A stretch of 64,000 nucleotides of DNA from Laspinema palackyanum D2c (GTDB taxonomy: Bacteria > Cyanobacteriota > Cyanobacteriia > Cyanobacteriales > Laspinemataceae): NCBI RefSeq assembly GCF_025370875.1, contig NZ_JAMXFD010000009.1:1-64000 (forward strand), in the 5' to 3' direction. Each line of letters starts with the position of its first letter. Position 1 is the first letter of the stretch. The position numbers and the translations under genes were made by a program. Below the pieces are notes generated by a model. It had not been told where the DNA came from. It made no database searches and was given only the letters and a program-made list of their open reading frames with translations. This document shows positions 45,108 to 54,979 of this stretch, one piece after another.

Positions 45108-46295
<1,188 letters not shown>

Positions 46296-46417
46296 CTACC
46301 AGGTTTGTGCCACCTGTGGGATATTTCACTTCAGCGAGTTGACAGATTTCCGAAAAAAATCTGCATTAAGGAATACCGGAGCACAAAATGCCTCATTTAA
46401 CCTGCACCCTGAAGCTG

Positions 46418-46820
46418 CCCCGCAGGCTTAAGCCTGGGGCTATACGGACGAAGCCTGCCTCCGCAGGCTAATCTATAACATTGACTTGAAACACCCAGAT
46501 TGCGGAGAAATTCTACCCTTGATCCCCAATCAGGTTGTCAAAAGTCAGTTTTCTGACATCTTATGCGCGTTGCAACAAGCGGCGGGGGTTCAAACCCCCG
46601 CCTAACAACTTAAGTCGGTTGAAACCGACTGAAAGTATTATCCCGTGGGTTTTCTAGTCGGTTTTTAACCGACTTTAGCTATGAGGCGGGGGATTGATCC
46701 CCCGCCGGATCGCGGGGTCTACAAAGGCTTGTTGCACAGATGCAAGATCTCGCGTCTCTCTCTTAGCCTGCGGAGGCAGGCTTCGTCCGTATAGCCCCAG
46801 GCTTCAGCCTGCGGGCGGGC
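46418..46820. mobile_element. Composite repeat: family 3 inverted pair with family 2 copy D inside
   Basis: The left family 3 unit (46418-46470) and the right inverted unit (about 46764-46820) share GCAGGC-type hairpins with the GGCTATACGGACGAAGCCTG centre. Between them, 46581-46706 is family 2 copy D, with stems GGCGGGGGTTCAAACCCCCG, AGTCGGTTGAAACCGACT, AGTCGGTTTTTAACCGACTT and GGCGGGGGATTGATCCCCCG. CAACAAG and CTTGTTG flank copy D. The region before copy D matches the 62.1-kb pair around GTTGTCAAAAGT, so copy D was probably inserted into a family 3 pair. Confidence 0.75.
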
Positions 46821-46830
46821 GGGTTTAGTA

Positions 46831-47427
46831 TCAATTCACCACCACCTCATCGGCAAAACTCGCAACCCGCTTGTTAAACACAAAAGGACCGGCAACGGAA
46901 CCCCAGACGTGCTCATCGGTATCGGGGTCCAGTCCGCGATCGTGACTGATAAAGACATTTTCATCAATTTCAAACCGACTATCCAGATAGGTAGTGCGAT
47001 TCTTACGAACCACAATGCAGCTTTTTCCAGGTTCCACCTCGCCCTGAAATTTGGATCCAGTCCATTCCGTAATGAAGGTAGAACCGGCAATTTTTTCGAG
47101 CTTGTCTGGGGTGAGGGATTGCAGGAGATGGCGATCGCGGGCGGATCCGTAGAAAGATGCCTCATCCTGGACCTTGTAGTTTTCGATTTCAATGCGATCG
47201 CCCTTTGGGACCAACTTCAACACCCGCACCCGATAGGGCTCATTGAGCATAAAATCATAAGCCTGCTCTAAATACAGACTGACCCCATCGAGGAACTCAT
47301 AAGGCAGGGGCCGCATACAGACCCGAATATGGGCAAAAAACGGCGGATTCTCGATCGCCTGGTCAAAATTGCTAAAGTCCGACGCCATCCAACGCGCCAA
47401 AGTCAGAATATCAGTGGAATGAGTCAT
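46831..47427 (-). CDS. cpcT: CpcT/CpeT-type phycobiliprotein bilin lyase
   Basis: CpcT attaches phycocyanobilin to a cysteine of the beta subunit of phycocyanin (Cys-153 type). From ATG 47427 the 198-residue protein has MTHSTDILTLARWMASDFSN, RPLPYEFLDGVSLYLEQAYD, NEPYRVRVLKLV, and FQGEVEPGKSCIVVRKNRTT followed by YLDSRFEID, and ends with GSVAGPFVFNKRVASFADEV. These match the CpcT/CpeT lyase family with no gaps. The frame upstream (to 47514) is not family sequence. It stands alone on the minus strand. Confidence 0.93.
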   Translation of the reverse strand: MTHSTDILTLARWMASDFSNFDQAIENPPFFAHIRVCMRPLPYEFLDGVSLYLEQAYDFMLNEPYRVRVLKLVPKGDRIEIENYKVQDEASFYGSARDRHLLQSLTPDKLEKIAGSTFITEWTGSKFQGEVEPGKSCIVVRKNRTTYLDSRFEIDENVFISHDRGLDPDTDEHVWGSVAGPFVFNKRVASFADEVVVN

Positions 47428-47523
47428 GGATATTACAGAGTAAGATTTTAAAGTGGGGGCAGTTCTGCTTATTTTACGGCAGACCCGAAAATTCCGCGCC
47501 ACCCCAACCCTCATTCTCCCGAT

Positions 47524-47623
47524 GTTCGTAGTAACGCCTTCAGGCGTTATCCCTCCAACGTTCGTAGTAACGCCTTCAGGCGTTATCCCTCCCGATGTTC
47601 GTAGTAACGACTTCAGTCGTTAT
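47524..47623. repeat. Family 1 repeat cluster with variant stems
   Basis: Three units: two with GTAACGCCTTCAGGCGTTAT and one with GTAACGACTTCAGTCGTTAT. The tail GTTCGTAGTAACG is constant while the stem changes on both sides (GCCTTCAGGC versus GACTTCAGTC). The cluster lies between cpcT and the DUF4926 gene. Confidence 0.85.
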
Positions 47624-47703
47624 CCCCTAAAGCACCAAACCCACCCACTCCCTAAAAACTGTTCCCTATCCCAGCATCATCCCCAGAGTCACCCAATGGA
47701 CAG

Positions 47704-47919
47704 TCAATCATCAGGCGGGAGACCCTCAATACTAGAAACCAGAACCGTCACGAGGGCGATCGCCTCTCCCCGGACATTAAACACTTCTAAAATCGCGCCA
47801 TCTTCGCCCCCAGTTGGTGAAGGTACAAAGTCAATTAAAGTAGCAATATCACCCCGGTGCAGATTAAATTCCTCCCAGTCTTCTTTCAAAACAATTTCTT
47901 GATAAAGTTCAGGTTTCAT
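47704..47919 (-). CDS. DUF4926 family small protein
   Basis: A 71-residue protein with the pattern KPELYQEIVLKEDWEEFNLH, GDIATLIDFVPSPTGGEDGA and ILEVFNVRGEAIALVTVLVS. This matches the DUF4926 family, which is widespread in cyanobacteria. The fold is a small SH3-like barrel. Its partner in many genomes is a DUF6883-type protein, giving a toxin-antitoxin-like pair, but no such partner is adjacent here. The gene sits 100 bases downstream of the STAND gene on the same strand and could belong to that transcript. Confidence 0.85.
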   Translation of the reverse strand: MKPELYQEIVLKEDWEEFNLHRGDIATLIDFVPSPTGGEDGAILEVFNVRGEAIALVTVLVSSIEGLPPDD

Positions 47920-48019
47920 GAGATTAACTCCTGGGTAAAAATTAGAGGAATAAATTGAAATTGATTGTCTATTTTAGGGGTAACCAAACCCTCCAAATAT
48001 CAAAGCTGACCTGACCCGC

Positions 48020-51000
48020 TTATTCTGGATTTCCCTCCTCGGCAAGCTGCTTCGCTTTAACTTCCGGATTAAAATCTAACTCTGCATTCCACTTCAACGC
48101 CTTGCGGAACGTCGCCACTGCCGCATCCACCTGACCCGCTCTCGCTTGCACCTCCCCTTCTCGGACTAAATAGATTGCTGCCTCTGCCAAATTGGATGGC
48201 GTTTGACAAGTCTCTAACTTTTCTAATTCCCTGGGATGGGTAACCAGATAATCCCCAAGCCAGTCACATCCCCACTCCAGCAACTCATCCAAACTTCCCA
48301 CAGGCCACACCCGGGCGGTTTTGTCCCAGGAGGCGGTGAGGATGCGCTCCCCGTCCGGGCTGAAACTGGCGCTGTTGACCCCATCCTGATGGCCGGTGAG
48401 TTCTGCCACCAGCTTGCCGCTGCGGTCCCACACCCGGGCGGTGTTGTCCTCTGAGGCGGTGAGGATGCGCTCCCCGTCTGGGCTGAAACTGGCATTCCAG
48501 ACCGTACCCTGATGGCCCTTGAGTTCGGCAATCATTTGACCACGGAGGTTCCAGACCCGGGCGGTTTTGTCATTTGATGCGGTGACGACACTCTCCCCGT
48601 CTGGGCTGAAACTGGCATTCCAGACCGTACCCTGATGGCCCTTGAGTTCGGCAATCATTTGGCCCCGGCGGTCCCAGACCCGGGCGGTGTTGTCCTCTGA
48701 GGCGGTGACGACGCTTTCCCCGTCTGGGCTGAAACTGGCGCTGTAGACCGTACCCTGATGGCCCTTGAGTTCGGCAATCATTTGGCCCCGGCGGTCCCAG
48801 ACCCGGGCGGTGTTGTCCTCTGAGGCGGTGACGATGCTCTCCCCGTCTGGGCTGAAACTGGCGCTGTAGACCCCATTCTGATGGCCCTTGAGTTCGGCAA
48901 TCATCTGGCCACGGAGGTTCCAGACCCGGGCGGTTTTGTCATTTGATGCGGTGACGACACTCTCCCCGTCTGGGCTGAAACTGGCGCTGAAGACCCCATT
49001 CTGATGGCCCTTGAGTTCGGCAATCATCTGGCCATGGAGGTCCCAGACCCGGGCGGTGTCGTCATGTGAAACGGTGAGGATGCTCTCTCCGTCTGGGCTG
49101 AAACTGCCGCTGAAGACCCCCATCGGATGGCCCTTGAGTTCGGCAATCCTCTGGCCACGGCGGTCCCAGACCTGGGCGGTGTTGTCATCTGAGGTGGTGA
49201 GGATGCTCTCCCCGTCTGGGCTGAAACTGGCGCTGTTGATCCCATCTTGATGGCCCTTGAGTTTGGCAATCCTCTGTCCACTGCGGTCCCAGACCCGGGC
49301 GGTGTTGTCATCTGAGGCGGTGAGGATGCTCTCCCCGTCTGGGCTGAAACTGGCATTCCAGACCAGACCCTGATGGCCCTTGAGTTCGGCAATCCTCTGG
49401 CCACTGCGGTCCCAGACCCGGGCGATGTTGTCCGAGGAGGCGGTGAGGATGCTCTGCCCGTCTTGGCTGAAACTGGCGCTTCTGAGCCGACCCTGATGGC
49501 CCTTGAGTTCGGCAATCATCTGGCCACTGCGCTCCCACACCCGGGCGGTGTCGTCTGAGACGGTGAGGATGCTCTTCCCGTCTGGGCTGAAACTGGCATC
49601 CCAAACCGCACTCTGATGGCCGGTGAGTTCGGCAATCATCTGGCCACTGCGGTCCCAGACCCGGGCGGTTTTGTCATCTGAGGCGGTGATGATGCTCTCC
49701 CCGTCTGGGCTGAAACTGGCATCCCAAACCGCACCCTGATGGCCCTTGAGTTCGGCAATCATCTGGCCACGGCGCTCCCACACCCGGGCGGTGTTGTCAT
49801 CTGAGGCGGTGAGGATGCTCTCCCCGTCTGGGCTGAAACTGGCATCCCCGATCAGACCCTGATGGCCCTTGAGTTCGGCAATCATCTGGCCACGGCGCTC
49901 CCACACCCGGGCGGTGTTGTCCTCTGAGGCGGTGACGATGCTCTCCCCGTCCGGGCTGAAACTGGCATTCCAGACCCGACCCTGATGGCCCTTGAGTTCG
50001 GCAATCATCTGGCCACGGCGGTCCCAGACCCGGGCGGTGTTGTCATCTGAGACGGTGAGGATGTTCTCCCCTTCCGGGCTGAAACTGGCGTTGGAGACCG
50101 AACCCTGATGGCCGGTGAGTTCCGCCACGAGCTTGCCGCTGCGCTCCCAGACCCGGGCGGTGTTGTCCTCTGAGGCGGTGACGATGCTCTCCCCGTCTGG
50201 GCTGAAACTGGCATTCCAGACCCGACCCTGATGGCCCTTGAGTTCGGCAATCATCTGGCCACGGCGCTCCCAGACCCGGGCGGTGTTGTCCGAGGAGGCG
50301 GTGACGATGCTCTCCCCGTCTGGGCTGAAACTGGCGCTGGAGACCGAATCCTGATGTTGAAGTTTATTCCGTTCCGAGATCTGGTTGATGATGGTGTGCA
50401 AGGCCAGCATCGGGGTTAGAGTGGGATAATCTGAGAGGGAACGCTTGTGCTTAACCAGGGCTTTTAACTCTTGCCCCGCGCTCATGGCTGAGACTAATCC
50501 ATCGAGTTGATAGGCTTCAAATTGTCGTAAGGCATTTAACCCTTCGCGTTCAAGTCTCGTCCCTTCTCGGGCTTCCTCCAGGGTTTGAGTGGCTTTAATG
50601 GCAAGTCCTCCGGTGATTGTGGCGGCGATTAAGGAGGCGGCCAAAATTCGTGTACTCAGGCGAATTCGCTGTGCTGCTTTCTTAGAGGCTTCTGCTAAGA
50701 TTTGCTTGGCCTTTCTTTCCTGTTCTAACTCTTCCTGGGTCTTTTGACGTTCGGCTTCTAATAATTTCCGTTGGGTTCTTTCTTGTTCCAGTTCAGCCCT
50801 TAATCGTTCTAACTGAGGCTGTTGTTGCTTGCGAATAAACTCCGCTAAGTAATCATGAACCAGTTGATACCGTTCGGCTGGCTTTTCCTGGATTAGCAAC
50901 ACTAAGCCAGAGTCTACAAAAATTTTCAACACTAAATCTAATTGGCTAACCTCTCCCGTCAAATCGGCGGCGAGTTCCTGTAACTCCTGCGCTATTTCCT

Positions 51001-53410
51001 CCCGCGTTTTCAGGGGACGAGTGCCTTTTTCATCAGTGAGCAAGTACAGGACCCGTTCCCCTATCTCCTGGTTTTCGAGTCCGCAGTCTTTTACCACATC
51101 GTCTAAGTAGCGCTTGACAAATTCGGTTTTGGGTCCCCGTTCCTGATACTCCGCTAAGGTGGTAATATTTTCCGCTTGCAGTTGTGCGCCAACGATTTGC
51201 AATTCAATAGGGCGCACGGCATCTAATTCCGCTGCTAATTCCTGGACTAATTCCTTAATTAAGGCATCGGGAAACCAAATTTGTGATTTTTCCGTTAAGC
51301 GCTGGATAATTTGTTGAGCATCCTCCGGGAGAAAGTTACCGAGGGGATAACGGACTTTGCGGGCGAGGATATCATTGTTGATAATCATCATGCTTTCTAG
51401 CCGATCGCACGCTAATAATTCGTGCAAATAATCCTCTCGCAGGGATAGAATAACTTTGATGCTGACAATTTGGCTCAGACAATCCCCGAGAAAATTAAAA
51501 AATTGCCGCCGTTCCCTGGGGGTGGGGCAAGCAAAAAAGAACTCTTCAAATTGGTCGAAAATGAGTATCGATCGCCTATTTCGTTGCTCGTTCTCCTGCA
51601 ACTGTTTCAGGAACAATTCTAATTGCCCTTTTTCCGACCCAGGGACAGGCTGCCCAGTTATCCCTTTCTCTGCTAATGCCTCCGCCAAGCTGTTGGCAAA
51701 TTCTTCTTTCCAGTTCGTATAAACTCGCACTGCAATGGGTAAATATTCCTCATATCCCATTGAATTTTCCTTTAACTTGGGAATAATTCCCCCATTCACC
51801 AGAGAGCTTTTTCCCACCCCGGATTGTCCATGAATCACCAGGATTCGAGAATTATTCTCGCCAATTTCTTGGACAATTTTTTCTACATCCAGCATCCGCC
51901 CAGAAGCGGCTATTTCCGGGGCCACCGTTTCGCGCTTTTCCCCTAGAATTAGACCAAAACTCTCCTGCCGTTGCGGTTGAATCCAACAAGCCCCGACAAA
52001 GGCTCTGATTCCATATTGTTGTTCAACGGAGTATCGGGTTAATTTGATGTGAAAGGCTTCTAAATATTGTTTTTGCCGAAAATACAGGATATGTAATTGA
52101 CAGAGAATATCGATATAAAGTTTCGTATCATTATCCGGACTCCCCGCTTGTTTTGCTGCTTCCAAATGACCGAGGGCCGGTTCGGGATGGTTTAAATTCT
52201 GCTCCGCTTGGGCTAAAATAAAATAATATAAACTCGCATCATACAAAACTCGGCGTTCTTCCGGTTGGGGGTGCAGGTTTCCCCTCAAATACTCAGAGAC
52301 AACCCCAAAATTTGAGGTTAAAATCTCTAGGGCTTTTTCCGCTAATTCTTTAGCCCGGTTCCAATCTTCTTGGGATAAAGCAACTTCCCCTAAAAACCCG
52401 TAATCTCGCGCCGCTTCTTGGGGCTGATTTTGGGTTTCATGGATGGATAACGCCTCGGTTGCCAGGTGTTGCAGGGTCTCCCAGTCTTGCAACTGGCGTA
52501 ATATTTTGCCGATGCTGTCTAGGGAATCAGCAATTAAATGGGGGTTTTCCGTTTGTTCAAAAGTGGCTAAACATTGGGCGAGTGCTTCCCGTGTAGGTTG
52601 CCAATCGGAGGGTTCTAAATTCCGTTGTTTTCGGGCTTTGATATAATGGCAAACGGCAATTTGATGATAAATTTTTCCTAGGCGTTCTAACTGATGAGAT
52701 TTATCCCACCAGTTCGCCGCCAGTTGATAATGGACGAGGGCCAAATCCGGGGAATCGAGGATGAATTTAACCGCACCCAATAGACTCTCTAAATTGGCAT
52801 TGAGTTCTTCATCTAATCCACCTTGACTGATTAAATCCTGTTGCGCTGCTGCCAGTTCTCCTTGCAATTTTAAGGCAGATTGGCGAGTGAGTTGCAGTTG
52901 ATTGGCAAACCAACTCTGGGCGGTTGCCGTGACAAAAGAGGCGATCGCCTCTCGATCCATCGTAAATTGTACCGGAATCGCCCAACTCTCCAAATCCGGG
53001 GCAATCTGGCGGACTTTTTTCTGGACTTCATCATTCACCCACAGCACCAGGGGAAAATGAAAATGGTTCTGAAACTCCTCCCGGACTTGATTCGCCGAAC
53101 TCAGCAGGGTCTGAATATCCGTAACAATTTCTAACCCAAACACCATCAGCGCATCCGGTTGTTCTTCCCCCAATTCTAGCCGAATTCGGCTATGCAGCAA
53201 TCGGTCCCCTGCTTTGACCTCAATTCGGCGAATTTCCACGGAACAAAGCTGTTGTAATCTTTGGGCCAGCCGGTCCCGCAATTGGATATAATTACAGCGG
53301 GCAATAAACAGCTTAAACTCCCCCCGAGATGCCTCCAATGCCCAAGCCAATTTTTTTAAAGCCTTCTCATTTTCCGGGCTGATTTGTTCTGGATTAAAGG
53401 AGTGATTCAT
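48020..53410 (-). CDS. Giant STAND NTPase with TPR, membrane segment and 17 WD40 repeats
   Basis: The 1796-residue protein has an N-terminal domain of unknown type (about 1-190; start MNHSFNPEQISPENEKALKK), a TPR-like helical region (about 200-450), then a P-loop HGQSGVGKSSLVNGG (about 527) with Walker B ILIFDQFEEFFF (about 615), fitting the nSTAND1 class. A coiled coil (855-905) and one TM segment (about 910-930, LSTRILAASLIAATITGGLA) precede a WD40 array (about 1017-1705) of 17 nearly identical 41-residue repeats (consensus ASFSPDGESIVTASEDNTAR). A TPR-like end follows. The upstream ATPase gene ends two bases before this gene starts, so translation is probably coupled. Confidence 0.9.
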   Translation of the reverse strand: MNHSFNPEQISPENEKALKKLAWALEASRGEFKLFIARCNYIQLRDRLAQRLQQLCSVEIRRIEVKAGDRLLHSRIRLELGEEQPDALMVFGLEIVTDIQTLLSSANQVREEFQNHFHFPLVLWVNDEVQKKVRQIAPDLESWAIPVQFTMDREAIASFVTATAQSWFANQLQLTRQSALKLQGELAAAQQDLISQGGLDEELNANLESLLGAVKFILDSPDLALVHYQLAANWWDKSHQLERLGKIYHQIAVCHYIKARKQRNLEPSDWQPTREALAQCLATFEQTENPHLIADSLDSIGKILRQLQDWETLQHLATEALSIHETQNQPQEAARDYGFLGEVALSQEDWNRAKELAEKALEILTSNFGVVSEYLRGNLHPQPEERRVLYDASLYYFILAQAEQNLNHPEPALGHLEAAKQAGSPDNDTKLYIDILCQLHILYFRQKQYLEAFHIKLTRYSVEQQYGIRAFVGACWIQPQRQESFGLILGEKRETVAPEIAASGRMLDVEKIVQEIGENNSRILVIHGQSGVGKSSLVNGGIIPKLKENSMGYEEYLPIAVRVYTNWKEEFANSLAEALAEKGITGQPVPGSEKGQLELFLKQLQENEQRNRRSILIFDQFEEFFFACPTPRERRQFFNFLGDCLSQIVSIKVILSLREDYLHELLACDRLESMMIINNDILARKVRYPLGNFLPEDAQQIIQRLTEKSQIWFPDALIKELVQELAAELDAVRPIELQIVGAQLQAENITTLAEYQERGPKTEFVKRYLDDVVKDCGLENQEIGERVLYLLTDEKGTRPLKTREEIAQELQELAADLTGEVSQLDLVLKIFVDSGLVLLIQEKPAERYQLVHDYLAEFIRKQQQPQLERLRAELEQERTQRKLLEAERQKTQEELEQERKAKQILAEASKKAAQRIRLSTRILAASLIAATITGGLAIKATQTLEEAREGTRLEREGLNALRQFEAYQLDGLVSAMSAGQELKALVKHKRSLSDYPTLTPMLALHTIINQISERNKLQHQDSVSSASFSPDGESIVTASSDNTARVWERRGQMIAELKGHQGRVWNASFSPDGESIVTASEDNTARVWERSGKLVAELTGHQGSVSNASFSPEGENILTVSDDNTARVWDRRGQMIAELKGHQGRVWNASFSPDGESIVTASEDNTARVWERRGQMIAELKGHQGLIGDASFSPDGESILTASDDNTARVWERRGQMIAELKGHQGAVWDASFSPDGESIITASDDKTARVWDRSGQMIAELTGHQSAVWDASFSPDGKSILTVSDDTARVWERSGQMIAELKGHQGRLRSASFSQDGQSILTASSDNIARVWDRSGQRIAELKGHQGLVWNASFSPDGESILTASDDNTARVWDRSGQRIAKLKGHQDGINSASFSPDGESILTTSDDNTAQVWDRRGQRIAELKGHPMGVFSGSFSPDGESILTVSHDDTARVWDLHGQMIAELKGHQNGVFSASFSPDGESVVTASNDKTARVWNLRGQMIAELKGHQNGVYSASFSPDGESIVTASEDNTARVWDRRGQMIAELKGHQGTVYSASFSPDGESVVTASEDNTARVWDRRGQMIAELKGHQGTVWNASFSPDGESVVTASNDKTARVWNLRGQMIAELKGHQGTVWNASFSPDGERILTASEDNTARVWDRSGKLVAELTGHQDGVNSASFSPDGERILTASWDKTARVWPVGSLDELLEWGCDWLGDYLVTHPRELEKLETCQTPSNLAEAAIYLVREGEVQARAGQVDAAVATFRKALKWNAELDFNPEVKAKQLAEEGNPE
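48296..50360 (-). repeat. Tandem WD40 coding repeats (123-base period)
   Basis: Seventeen in-frame units of 123 bases (41 codons), one of them lacking a residue (SDDTARVW). The units are so alike in DNA that they should recombine, and their copy number may vary between strains. Differences concentrate in the GHQGRVWN/GHQGTVYS segment at the blade edge and in the S/E/D/N position of ASEDNT. Confidence 0.95.
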
Positions 53411-53412
53411 CT

Positions 53413-54762
53413 CTATAGTTTCCCCGCTTCGGCTAAAATTGGATTCACATCAAACCAAACTTTTCCGTTATCCCGATACTCAAACACAAACCGACTCCGA
53501 ATCAACTGCTGATATCCCGTATCATCGTTAACCTGTTGGCGAGTTTTGACCTCCCGCAATAACTCCCATTCTGACTCAGAAATCGGGATTATCATATCAT
53601 TTTGACTGGATTGAATCACGGTTTCTAAGGTTTGACGACCCAGGGGAAACTGCATTTCTTCCATAATCCAGGTATTCAGCAATTTGAGTAAATCCCGAAC
53701 GTGACCCCCACTAATTTGACAGAGGCGATCTAAGGTGTCGGGACTGTCAAAAATCAGGGGAATGGCATCTAAGCGTTGTTGTGCGTCCAAGTCGGGAAAA
53801 GCTCTCGCTAGGACCATTTGCCGCAAGAGGGCCATCCCCGCTTGATGTTCACTGCCATCGTGCGATCGCACCGGGACCATTGGCAACACTTTCGGGTCCT
53901 CAAATCGCTGTGTCAGCATTCCATAACTATTGGAGAATTTCAGCGCCAAAGGTAGGGTATAAACCAGATGACAATTCAGCTTGCTTAAATATTCCCCTTG
54001 GTCCACAAATAGATATTCTTGTTGCGGTTTCCCCCCGAATTTCGGACTATTATCGAGGCGGTCCAAATTGTCTACAATGGCGACCAAACCCTGCTTTCCT
54101 TGTTCTTTTAATTTTGCGATCGCCGGTTCAATCAACTCCTGATTAATGGCATCCAGCAGTTGTTGTTTTTGGGGTCCTAAAAACTGATTCAGCTTTTTCC
54201 GTAAAGAAGCATCTTGCTTGACTTGCGCTGTAATTTCCCCAATTCCCATAGACAAGGTAAAGTTGTCTCCTTGTCCGCTGATTCCCACATCGCCAATTTT
54301 TGGAATTTTGGCTTTGATTCCTTGAATATCCGCGTTGAGAACCCGGGAAACGTCTTGCAGCAACGCTTTGAGCTTGCTCGTTTGCAGCAGTTGAATGGAC
54401 TCTAAACTGTGGGAGATGCGAGAGGCGATCGCCAGCAACACATCCACGATATCCACATCCGTCAGTTCCAAGTCATCACTGGAAGCAAAATAAACCACAT
54501 GAAACCCGGCCTTTTCCAGTTCCATTTTCAGCCGCAAAAGTTCCGTGGATTTCCCACAACCAATATGGCCCGTAAACAAGGCACAAGTCGGGCGATCGGG
54601 CATGAAAAAGGTGATTTTGTTCTTAAGTTTATCAATAATTTCACCACCGCGAACCGTGGAAAAATCAATGTAATATTTCCGGTCCTCGGGGTTGGCACAA
54701 ACTAGGGCCCGTCCGGGTTCAGTAGCACGATAAAAGTCACGGATATCAGGGGTCATTGTCAT
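53413..54762 (-). CDS. P-loop ATPase, first of a paralogous pair
   Basis: The 449-residue soluble ATPase has Walker A TGHIGCGKSTELLRLK (about 63), Walker B GLVAIVDNLDRLDN (about 232), and SGGHVRDLLKLLNTW in the helical lid, resembling AAA/STAND-like ATPases of cyanobacteria. The start MTMTPDIRDFYRATEPGR includes a short N-terminal segment conserved in the paralogue. No effector domain is present. The stop codon is two bases before the WD40 STAND gene, which argues that both proteins act together. The function is unknown. Confidence 0.85.
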   Translation of the reverse strand: MTMTPDIRDFYRATEPGRALVCANPEDRKYYIDFSTVRGGEIIDKLKNKITFFMPDRPTCALFTGHIGCGKSTELLRLKMELEKAGFHVVYFASSDDLELTDVDIVDVLLAIASRISHSLESIQLLQTSKLKALLQDVSRVLNADIQGIKAKIPKIGDVGISGQGDNFTLSMGIGEITAQVKQDASLRKKLNQFLGPQKQQLLDAINQELIEPAIAKLKEQGKQGLVAIVDNLDRLDNSPKFGGKPQQEYLFVDQGEYLSKLNCHLVYTLPLALKFSNSYGMLTQRFEDPKVLPMVPVRSHDGSEHQAGMALLRQMVLARAFPDLDAQQRLDAIPLIFDSPDTLDRLCQISGGHVRDLLKLLNTWIMEEMQFPLGRQTLETVIQSSQNDMIIPISESEWELLREVKTRQQVNDDTGYQQLIRSRFVFEYRDNGKVWFDVNPILAEAGKL

Positions 54763-54979
54763 AATTGGGGTGGTTTTGCCGTTGGATGGTAGGGGAGACT
54801 CTCAGCAGTTTTGGACGATCGGGTCCACATCGCTAGGACCCCAGGGGAACAGCCTTATCTATTATCTAACAAAACTGCTAAATTGGGTAGGTTGTGGACT
54901 CGGTTGCTTGCGATCGCCCGTAGGAGTGGGTATAAATCTGCCCGGTCCTGCTTCATCTAAAACTCAGGATTAGATTGGC
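54763..54979. other. Gap between paralogous ATPase genes
   Basis: About 217 bases without a gene. It separates the second ATPase gene (54980-56341, minus) from the first (ending upstream start 54762). An internal promoter may be present. Nothing definite was seen. Confidence 0.35.

Noticed and set aside
49024-49604. Minus-strand frames inside the WD40 array
   Set aside because: They repeat with the 123-base period in the wrong frame and are shadows of the WD40 gene.
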